NCBI RefSeq assembly: GCF_003725335.1
Contig: NZ_QIBY01000002.1
Location: 62,001 to 126,000 of the forward strand
Reading direction: 5' to 3'
DNA length: 64,000 nt
From: Parvibacter caecicola
Lineage (GTDB): Bacteria > Actinomycetota > Coriobacteriia > Coriobacteriales > Eggerthellaceae
A program made the translations under genes and the position numbers. The notes under the pieces were generated by a model, which saw only the letters and a list, made by a program, of their open reading frames with translations, was not told the DNA's origin and did no database searches. Shown one piece after another: positions 51,634-58,720 of the stretch; the stretch's first letter is position 1; the number at the start of each line of letters is the position of its first letter.

Positions 51634-52554
51634 TTAGCAGGTTTCGCGCCACCCGGCCAAAGCAGTGCACAGGCCGTCCAGCAGCGTAATGGCGAAGTGC
51701 TGCGCCGAACGGTCCTCCCCCGCATCGATCCACTGGCGCCCCGGCAGCACCACACCGATGCGAATGGGCGCCGCCTTCGCCGCCACCGCAGCATCGATGG
51801 CGGTGCGAATGCGCAGCGCCAACTCGTCGGTGTCGGTGTAGGGCACGCACGGGATGGCCGGCGTGGCCACCGATCCCCCCACCAGCACTTCCACCAGCAC
51901 CATAGTGGCATCCGGCTCCACTGTCAGTGCCTCAGCGCTCACAAATTTCGACGCCGGATTGGTAGCCTGGGCCAAGTTCGACATGCGTGCCGCCACGTCG
52001 CGGGTGAACTCATCGATGCCGAACAGGCAGATGGCGTTCGACTCCAGCACATCGGCGGCCCGCGCGAATCCCATGGAAACAGGAATGCGACTCACTTCCT
52101 TGCCTTCCCAGGAATGGTGCAAATTCCGTAGCGCCCGGTACGTGTAAGCGCCGGCGATACCGTCGGAGGGAAGCCCCATGTTCATTTGGAAATTGCGCAC
52201 CGCCGCTTCGGTATGGGCGCCGAAAATGCCGTCTTGCCAACCGCTGGCAAAGCCCAGCACCCCCAGCACCTGCTGCAGCTCGCGCACATCGTGGCCGTGG
52301 AAGTAGGGCATACGCAGGTACAACGTGCGATCGCCCAGTGAAAACGACGCGTCAACCAGCGCCGCCCACACCTTCTGGTCCACTTCGCGCGCAGGCTCCA
52401 GCCCAGCGGAGACGGAAAACTTCTCCAGCGCATCAGCGGTAGCCTGATCAAAGCAGCCGCTCACCTGGCCTCCCGCCAAATAACCGGCCGCTACCAAGCG
52501 GGTTTGCACATCCTCTACCGCGGGGCCCCGTGCCCCCAGGGAAATGATATCCAT
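51634..52554 (-). CDS. peptidoglycan-binding protein with two PG_binding_1 repeats
   Basis: 306 residues. Two PG-binding domain repeats at the N-terminus (SLGARGPAVEDVQTRLVAAGY and RELQQVLGVLGFASGWQDGIFG, with the AVRNFQMNMGLPSDG helix). The C-terminal half has an alpha/beta character (DATMVLVEVLVGGS, IRIGVVLPGRQW) related to amidase or SpoIID-like parts, but I do not recognise it with confidence. There is no signal peptide. It lies 5 bp beyond polyprenyl synthase on the same strand. It may bind or modify cell wall; catalytic role uncertain. Confidence 0.75.
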   Translation of the reverse strand: MDIISLGARGPAVEDVQTRLVAAGYLAGGQVSGCFDQATADALEKFSVSAGLEPAREVDQKVWAALVDASFSLGDRTLYLRMPYFHGHDVRELQQVLGVLGFASGWQDGIFGAHTEAAVRNFQMNMGLPSDGIAGAYTYRALRNLHHSWEGKEVSRIPVSMGFARAADVLESNAICLFGIDEFTRDVAARMSNLAQATNPASKFVSAEALTVEPDATMVLVEVLVGGSVATPAIPCVPYTDTDELALRIRTAIDAAVAAKAAPIRIGVVLPGRQWIDAGEDRSAQHFAITLLDGLCTALAGWRETC

Positions 52555-52559
52555 GGCGC

Positions 52560-53609
52560 CTACTGCAATCTGTTCACGAACCAGTCGGCCATCGAGAGCA
52601 AAAGCTCGCGGGAAGGCGACGGCTCAACCATGTCGATCAGGCGATTCTTCGCGATGCTGGTGAGGTTTTCAGCGTAGTTGCGCGCGTACTCGATAGAACC
52701 GGCGTCCTCCATAATCTGCACCGCTTCCGCCAGCACCTCCGGGTCTTTCTCCTTCGCGGAAAGAATCTCCACCAAACGGTCGCGCTGGGAGGAATGGCGC
52801 AGAGCATGCACAACCACCAGCGTGCGCTTGCCTTCGGTGATGTCGCTGCGGAAGTCCTTTTTCGTGGACTCTTCCGCGCCGATGAGATTGAGCAGGTCGT
52901 CCTGAATCTGGAAGGCCAGGCCGGTGTCCAACCCATAGTTACGCAGCGCCTCCACCTGGGCATCGGTACCGCCGCCTACAATGGCGCCTACCGCCAGGGG
53001 CACGGCCCCCGAATAATGGGCGGTTTTGTGAGTGGCCATCACCAGGTAATCCTCGGGGGTGATGTCATAGCGGCCGTCACGGGCCCAGCCCAAATCCAAC
53101 GCCTGCCCCTCGATGGTGCGGCGCGTCATGTCGATAAGCTCGGAGACCACCCGCACTTTGGTGGTATCGTCCAGCAGCGAGTCGGCAATCACCGTGCCGT
53201 TCACCAGGCACAGGCCCAAATCGCCCATGTTGATGGCCAGCCCCACCCCTTCGCTGAGGTGCAGGCAGGTTTCGCCACGGCGCAGCTCGGCATCATCGGC
53301 GATGTCGTCATGGATGAGCGCCGCCGTATGGAAATGCTCGATGGCGGCTGCCGCCGAAAGGGCCTTGTCCACATCGCCACCTACCGCCATGCAGGCCGCA
53401 AAGCAGATGAGGGGCCGGTGCCGCTTCCCGCCGTTTTGGCTGTAGGCCAGCAGCGGATCGTACAGGTAGCGATCCATGTCGGGATGAGTGCCCCGGGGGA
53501 TGAACTCGTTAATGGCCTCCCCCACCTGGTTTGCATATGTAGTGAGGTATTCCTCGAAAGAATTGTTTGCGGGGTTTGCCGACAGGATAATTTCTTTAAT
53601 GGTAGTCAT
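52560..53609 (-). CDS. polyprenyl (all-trans) diphosphate synthase family protein
   Basis: 349 residues, isoprenoid chain elongation by allylic plus isopentenyl diphosphates. The first Asp-rich motif is altered to DDIADDAELRRG and the second is DDLLNLIG with the downstream KKDFRSDITEGKRT. Region KRHRPLICFAA marks the start of the catalytic helices. Product may be geranylgeranyl or longer chains for menaquinone or carrier lipids; chain length is not predictable by eye. It precedes the PG-binding gene, matching a cell-envelope theme. Confidence 0.92.
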   Translation of the reverse strand: MTTIKEIILSANPANNSFEEYLTTYANQVGEAINEFIPRGTHPDMDRYLYDPLLAYSQNGGKRHRPLICFAACMAVGGDVDKALSAAAAIEHFHTAALIHDDIADDAELRRGETCLHLSEGVGLAINMGDLGLCLVNGTVIADSLLDDTTKVRVVSELIDMTRRTIEGQALDLGWARDGRYDITPEDYLVMATHKTAHYSGAVPLAVGAIVGGGTDAQVEALRNYGLDTGLAFQIQDDLLNLIGAEESTKKDFRSDITEGKRTLVVVHALRHSSQRDRLVEILSAKEKDPEVLAEAVQIMEDAGSIEYARNYAENLTSIAKNRLIDMVEPSPSRELLLSMADWFVNRLQ

Positions 53610-53770
53610 AGCGCTCTCGGGCCGCGGCGGATATTAGCGCGGCCCGGCACCAGCCGTCCGCACAAGTAGAACATGATAGCACACGGCCCAGCTAGCGAGC
53701 GGTTTTCCCTGCGCTTGGCAGAAAAACCATGCAAGGGGCGCCCCGCGAAGCCAGGCTGGCCGAACACCGG

Positions 53771-53800
53771 AAAAAACGCCCCGCCGGATGAGGGCGGGGC
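53771..53800 (-). terminator. Rho-independent terminator of the DivIC/FtsB-like gene
   Basis: Perfect 8-bp GC stem (GCCCCGCC and complement, 7-base loop) followed by G and six T on the minus strand, just past the stop. Confidence 0.85.
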
Positions 53801-53809
53801 GAAGACGCG

Positions 53810-54922
53810 CTACTCAACGCCGAAAAGAGGATCCAAAAACGACGAATACCAGGTGTCTGGCGGCTTCACCTGGTCTGACACCACGTTGGCCTGGAAGCCG
53901 GACTCCTTTTCCTCCAGCCCCGATACATTCACCGCGTTCTCGCCCGGGTTCACCCAGCCCAACTGTTCACGGGCAGCGTCGGCAATGCCCGCCTCGGTAG
54001 ACAAATGATCGACAGAGGCCTGCAGGGAGTCGTTGCGAGCCACAATGGCATCGTATTCGGCCTGCAGGCGGGCAACTTCGCGAATCTGCTGGTAGTACAT
54101 GCGGGCGGGGTCGTAGAGCACCACGCAGGCAAGCGCCACGAAGGCCACCGTCATGCCCAACCGCACCAGGTGCTTTTCCCATCCGCCGCTACGGGGCTCG
54201 GCCGCAATCGCCCCTTTGGAGGACCGTGCGGAAGCGGCGCCCTTGTTCAGGCTTTCGGACGAGCGCTTGTGGGCCCGGCCCATCTCGCCCTTGTACACCG
54301 CCGCGCGGGGGCCCGCCTCCTCGGCAGGGGCGGCGCTGCGGTCGGCCTTGCCGTAGGTGCGGTCGAACTGGCGCTCGGCCTTCTCTTTGGCGTTGGCCCG
54401 CTTCTTCTTCTGATGGCGCTGGGCCAAATCGTCGAAGAAGGCGCGGTTGCTCTGGGAAGCGCCTTCCTTGGCCTCGGCAGGCGCGGAGCGGGACGCTTGC
54501 TTGCCAGCGGAGCGGGGCGCTTGCTTTACCCCGGCGCGGGCCGGGGCCGAACCGCGGCCGGCACGGGCGGCGCGGGCCGAATCTTTCGCCGTTGAACGGG
54601 CGGAGGAAGCAGCCGTCTTGCCGCGAGTCGCCTTTGGGCGATCGGCTTTTGCAGAACGAGCCGAAGAAGCGGCGGGTTTGGCCGAACGGCCGGCAGCGCC
54701 GGCACGGCTGGTTGCCGCAGCACCGCGGGCAGAAGCGGAACGGGAAGCCGCGACCGCACCGGTGCGCCCCCCTGCCGCCGCCTGCGACAAGCGGCCCTCC
54801 CCCCTGGCGGCAGCGCCGCCCGAACAGGAGGAGCGCCCCGGTTTATCAGGGGAAATAGGGCGCGCGGAAATACGGACGCGTTTAGCGTCGTCAAAAGAAA
54901 CTATGTTCGAGCGCGTTGCCAA
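53810..54922 (-). CDS. DivIC/FtsB-like septum protein with long basic N-terminal tail
   Basis: 370 residues. The C-terminal 130 form the FtsB/DivIC core: one transmembrane helix (LGMTVAFVALACVVLYD), a coiled coil (YYQQIREVARLQAEYDAIVARNDSLQASVDHLSTEAG) and the AREQLGWVNPGE segment. Normal members are about 100-130 residues. Here some 240 residues of Ala/Arg/Ser/Lys-rich low-complexity sequence precede the membrane helix. Start appears to be TTG with AGGAAG five bases upstream. The role would be the FtsL/FtsB divisome link; the tail is unexplained. Confidence 0.8.
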   Translation of the reverse strand: MATRSNIVSFDDAKRVRISARPISPDKPGRSSCSGGAAARGEGRLSQAAAGGRTGAVAASRSASARGAAATSRAGAAGRSAKPAASSARSAKADRPKATRGKTAASSARSTAKDSARAARAGRGSAPARAGVKQAPRSAGKQASRSAPAEAKEGASQSNRAFFDDLAQRHQKKKRANAKEKAERQFDRTYGKADRSAAPAEEAGPRAAVYKGEMGRAHKRSSESLNKGAASARSSKGAIAAEPRSGGWEKHLVRLGMTVAFVALACVVLYDPARMYYQQIREVARLQAEYDAIVARNDSLQASVDHLSTEAGIADAAREQLGWVNPGENAVNVSGLEEKESGFQANVVSDQVKPPDTWYSSFLDPLFGVE

Positions 54923-55051
54923 AAAGACTTCCTCGTTGCACGTTCTTGAGCGTTTGTAGTGTGTTTATGCACGAAGCCTTTAAAGGATAGCACGGGGGGC
55001 GGCCCGATGCATCCGCCGTTTCCCATTGTTCAAAAAATTTGCAGCCGATGG

Positions 55052-55894
55052 CTAGAACCATCCACCGGGCGAAATTTCCCACAAGTTGCGGCACTGGCCA
55101 AGCACCCGCTGAGGGTCCCACGAACGGGAAGAGCGCTCGGGGGAATTGGGGTCGCGAATCACCCAATTGCCGTCGCTGTCGATGGCGGCCACCACCACAA
55201 AATGCCCGGTAGACGTGAAGTCCCCCGGCCCCAGCGTGAGAATGACCGGATGCCCTTCCCCCACCGCGCGGGCCACCTGGGCCGCATCCGCCGGCAGCTC
55301 CTTCGACTTGAGCCCCAGCTTTTGCGCCCCCTCGGTCATGAACGTCCAGGTGGTGAGGCCGCCGTCCAGAAAACCGTTGTCCTCGCTGAACTGGGCCATT
55401 TTGGGGGGATCGTAGTCCTTCGAGCCGGTAAGGGCGATGTAGGCCATGGTGAGAGCAGTGGGGCCGCAACCGGCCTCCCCCACCGTCGAGCCGGCATAGG
55501 GCGCCTCGGCCCATTGCGGGTCGATTTGGAACAGATAGGGCACTTCCCCCTTCTTCCACATCTCCTTCGGCGTGGAGTCCGGCTGGACATCGGAAGGCTG
55601 CCAGCCGCCCGTGGCGGGAACCGCCGCGCCGTACATTCCCGCGCCTCCGTTGGTGGTAAGGCTGAACACCGCCACCAACAGCAGCGGCACCGCGATGCAG
55701 GCTCCAACCAGCGCAATCAGGGGACCTCGCTCCCCAAGCCAAGCTCCTCTGCCTCGCCGAGCGGCGGAAGCGCTCCAACCGCGGCGGCAATCAGGAGCTC
55801 CCCGCCGAACAGGCGCCCGGCCGACGGCGGTTCGCTGGTAGCAATCGCGCGACAACAGCTGACGCTGCTCTTCTTCTTGGCGAAAGTCTTGCAT
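55052..55894 (-). CDS. C39-family peptidase with one membrane helix
   Basis: 280 residues. A basic N-terminal tail, one membrane anchor (PLIALVGACIAVPLLLVAVFSL) and a C-terminal papain-like C39 peptidase domain. Catalytic Cys in AGCGPTALTMAY, His in STGHFVVVAAID, Asp in IRDPNSPE. Gln of the oxyanion site likely in FQIDPQWAE. The active site faces outside. It probably cleaves peptides, or is a murein- or leader-peptide-processing enzyme; no ABC exporter is seen nearby. GGAAAGGACG precedes the ATG. It has a close paralogue at the right end of the window. Confidence 0.85.
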   Translation of the reverse strand: MQDFRQEEEQRQLLSRDCYQRTAVGRAPVRRGAPDCRRGWSASAARRGRGAWLGERGPLIALVGACIAVPLLLVAVFSLTTNGGAGMYGAAVPATGGWQPSDVQPDSTPKEMWKKGEVPYLFQIDPQWAEAPYAGSTVGEAGCGPTALTMAYIALTGSKDYDPPKMAQFSEDNGFLDGGLTTWTFMTEGAQKLGLKSKELPADAAQVARAVGEGHPVILTLGPGDFTSTGHFVVVAAIDSDGNWVIRDPNSPERSSRSWDPQRVLGQCRNLWEISPGGWF

Positions 55895-56078
55895 GGAACG
55901 TCCTTTCCTTCGCCATCAGGCTATCGTGCGAACGGCTTAAGCGTCCCATGGGGTTTCCTTAACTCTTGTTAAGCCCCCTTAAGATTCAATTGCGCCACCG
56001 TCACGAAAGCCGGAAGGAGTACATGGCGAACAGGTCTGATATCATCGTCCCACTTTCCCGCCTCCCGAAAGGACGGTC
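55895..56078. promoter_or_regulatory. divergent spacer with CTTAAC-N4-GTTAAG dyad
   Basis: Between the C39 gene and recQ. A perfect dyad CTTAAC-TCTT-GTTAAG lies at 55958-55973 in a small AT-rich patch, partly like SOS boxes of Gram-positives (GAAC-N4-GTTC), so recQ control by LexA is possible but unproven. Confidence 0.4.
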
Positions 56079-57974
56079 ATGACCCACCCGCTGCCCCGCA
56101 CAAGCCCCGCCGCCCACGCCGCAATCGACAAGGCTCAGCAGGTGCTGGAAAACACCTTCGGCTACAGCCGCTTCCGCCCCGGCCAGGCGGAGGTGGTGGC
56201 CTCGGTGCTGACGGGCCGTGACACGCTGGCGGTGATGCCCACCGGCGCCGGCAAGAGCCTCTGCTTCCAGGTGCCCGCCATTGCCGCAGACGGCCTCTGC
56301 CTGGTGATAAGCCCTTTGGTGGCGCTCATGGAAGACCAGGTGCAGGCGCTCACGGCCGCCGGAGCGCGCGCAGCCTTCATCAACTCCAGCCTCTCCGCCA
56401 GCCAGCAGGGCGCCCTGTTGCGGCAGGCGCAAAACGGCCAGTTTGACCTTCTGTACGTGGCTCCAGAGCGGCTGGCCGACCCCCGCTTCGTCGAATTCGC
56501 CGCCCAAACGCCGCCCACCCTCATCGCAGTGGACGAGGCCCACTGCGTTTCCCAATGGGGGCAGGACTTCCGCCCTTCGTTTTTGGAAATCGCCCCGTTC
56601 GTGCAGCAACTGCCCAAGCGCCCAGTGCTAATGGCCCTCACCGCCACTGCCACCCAGCAGGTGCAGCGGGACATCGTGCGGCTGCTGGGGCTGAACAACC
56701 CCTTCGCCATGGTCACCGGCTTCGACCGCCCCAACCTGCACTACGCGGTGGAGCAACTGCTGCCAAAGCAGAAGGTGGCCCGCATCCTGCGTTACGTACA
56801 GCAGCATCCCGACGACTCAGGCATCGTGTACTGCCAAACGGTGAAAGAAGTGGACGCCCTGGCCCAAACGCTGCAGGAAGCGGGGGTGCGGACCACCAGC
56901 TACCACGCCAAGCTGCCCAGCGACGTGCGCAGCCGCAACCAGCAGGCCTTCATCAACGACGACGCACCGGTGATCGTGGCCACCGTCGCCTTCGGCATGG
57001 GCATCGACAAGTCGAACGTGCGCTACGTGATCCACCACAACATGCCCAAGTCGCTGGAGGCCTACTACCAGGAAGCGGGGCGCGCCGGCCGTGACGGCGA
57101 GCCGTCGGAGTGCCTGCTGCTGTGGTGCAACAACGACATCGCCACCTCCCGGTTCTTCATCGACAACGAGGGCGAGGCGCTGGAAGGCCAGGCGGCCGAG
57201 GTGCAGCGGCAGGCGTCGCGCAACCGGCTGAACGCCATGATCGGCTACTGCTACACGGTGGATTGCCTGCGCGGCTACCTACTGCGCTACTTCGGGGAAG
57301 AGGCGCCGGCGCGCTGCGGCAATTGCGGCAACTGCGAGGGCAACTTCCAGAAGGCGGATCTTACCGAAGAGGCGCGGCAGCTGTTGCGGCTGGTGCACTT
57401 CACCCGGGGGCGCTTCGGGAAGGAAGTGCTGGCAAGCGTGCTGCGGGGCAAAGAGAGCGACATGGTGAAGCGCCACCACCTGGATGAGTGCCGCTTCTTC
57501 GGCAGCCTGCCCGAGGCCAGCGACCGCGACCTAAAACAGGTGGTGGACATCCTGGTGAACCGAAACATGCTGGTGGTGGAAGAGGGCACCTTCCCCACCA
57601 TCGGGCTGGGGCCGCAGTTCAAGGCGGCCGGCGCCGATGACTTCCAGCTGCTCCTGAAGCGGCCGGCGAAGAGCGCCCCGCCATCAAAGGCCCCCAAGCG
57701 AGGGACAGAAGCGGCCGGCGCGACGGAGGGCAGCGAAGCGCTGTTCCGGCAGCTGCGGGCGCTGCGCAAGGAAATCGCCGATGCGGAGGGCAAGCCCCCG
57801 TACATCGTGTTTTCGGATGCAACGCTGCGGCAACTGTGCGCCCACCTGCCGCATACCCCCGAGCAGTTCCTGGAGGTGCCGGGCGTTGGCCCCCACAAGC
57901 TGCAGAAATACGGGCGGCAGTTCCTGGAGGCCATCGCCTGCTTCGAGAAAAGCGAAGAGCCGGCCGCGGACTAA
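56079..57974 (+). CDS. recQ: ATP-dependent DNA helicase RecQ
   Basis: 631 residues. Full RecQ: helicase motifs FGYSRFRPGQAEVV (motif 0), PTGAGKS (54-60), AVDEAHCVSQWGQDFRP, ALTATAT, GFDRPNLHY and QEAGRAGRDG. The RQC zinc finger has Cys in YCYTVDCLRGYLLRYFGEE and CGNCGNC. A C-terminal HRDC domain follows (LRALRKEIADAEGKPPYIVFSDATLRQLC). It is separate from the RecQ-like half fused to RecJ in this window. ATG with GAAAGGAC upstream. Confidence 0.96.
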   Translation: MTHPLPRTSPAAHAAIDKAQQVLENTFGYSRFRPGQAEVVASVLTGRDTLAVMPTGAGKSLCFQVPAIAADGLCLVISPLVALMEDQVQALTAAGARAAFINSSLSASQQGALLRQAQNGQFDLLYVAPERLADPRFVEFAAQTPPTLIAVDEAHCVSQWGQDFRPSFLEIAPFVQQLPKRPVLMALTATATQQVQRDIVRLLGLNNPFAMVTGFDRPNLHYAVEQLLPKQKVARILRYVQQHPDDSGIVYCQTVKEVDALAQTLQEAGVRTTSYHAKLPSDVRSRNQQAFINDDAPVIVATVAFGMGIDKSNVRYVIHHNMPKSLEAYYQEAGRAGRDGEPSECLLLWCNNDIATSRFFIDNEGEALEGQAAEVQRQASRNRLNAMIGYCYTVDCLRGYLLRYFGEEAPARCGNCGNCEGNFQKADLTEEARQLLRLVHFTRGRFGKEVLASVLRGKESDMVKRHHLDECRFFGSLPEASDRDLKQVVDILVNRNMLVVEEGTFPTIGLGPQFKAAGADDFQLLLKRPAKSAPPSKAPKRGTEAAGATEGSEALFRQLRALRKEIADAEGKPPYIVFSDATLRQLCAHLPHTPEQFLEVPGVGPHKLQKYGRQFLEAIACFEKSEEPAAD

Positions 57975-58010
57975 CCGCGCACCGGCCCTTCGGGTTTCAA
58001 TCGCGCTGAA

Positions 58011-58616
58011 CTAGCGCCAAGTCATGCGGCGCAGGATGAAACGGCCGCGGGGCTTGTTGCCGGCGTCCGGCAGGCTGTGCACGTCCGCATCGGAGAATTC
58101 CTCGCAGAACTCGCCCAGCGTATGGCCGCCGGCCCCCTTGAAGGCGCGGATGTCGCCGTCGAAGTCGCCGAACCAACGGGCCATGCCGCCGCACTGGCTG
58201 ACGCACTGGGGCAACTCCCCTTGAGCGATCTGCTGCTCGCACAAGGTGCACTTCTCCACCACGCGCTCTTCCTCATTGAGGTAGCGCACTCCGTAGGGGC
58301 AGGCCATGGCGCAGAACTGACAGCCGATGCACTTGCTCTTGTCCACCTGCACGGTGCCGTCGGCCACCACATGGCTAGCCTCGGTGGGGCAAACGCTCAC
58401 GCAGGCGGGGTTGTCGCAGTGCTGGCAGCTCACCGTGAGGAAGTACAGGTCCACATCGGGCCAGTTGCCGCCCTCGGCCACCGGATTGGGGCCGATGCGC
58501 AGCGTCTTGTTCCAAAAGCTTCCCACCGGCACGCCGTTCACGGCCTTGCAGGCCACGCTGCAGCCCAGGCATCCCACGCAACGGTTCACGTCGGTGACTA
58601 TTCCATATCGCGTCAT
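58011..58616 (-). CDS. four-cluster ferredoxin subunit of a molybdopterin oxidoreductase
   Basis: 201 residues, DmsB/NrfC-type. Four [4Fe-4S] Cys groups are visible: CVGCLGCSVACKAVN, CQHCDNPACVSVCPTEA, CIGCQFCAMACPYG, and CTLCEQQ with CVSQCGG. It transfers electrons to or from the catalytic subunit upstream. It lies 104 bp downstream of the molybdoenzyme on the same strand. No membrane-anchor (NrfD/DmsC) gene follows inside the window. Confidence 0.93.
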   Translation of the reverse strand: MTRYGIVTDVNRCVGCLGCSVACKAVNGVPVGSFWNKTLRIGPNPVAEGGNWPDVDLYFLTVSCQHCDNPACVSVCPTEASHVVADGTVQVDKSKCIGCQFCAMACPYGVRYLNEEERVVEKCTLCEQQIAQGELPQCVSQCGGMARWFGDFDGDIRAFKGAGGHTLGEFCEEFSDADVHSLPDAGNKPRGRFILRRMTWR

Positions 58617-58720
58617 TTCGCGTTTTCCTCTCTATCGAACGGTCAAGCAGCCAAAGGGCGCATCGGCGCAAGGGTTGGACAAGGGTTGCCGCACGCCCCC
58701 GCTGCTCTTCCGGAATGGAT

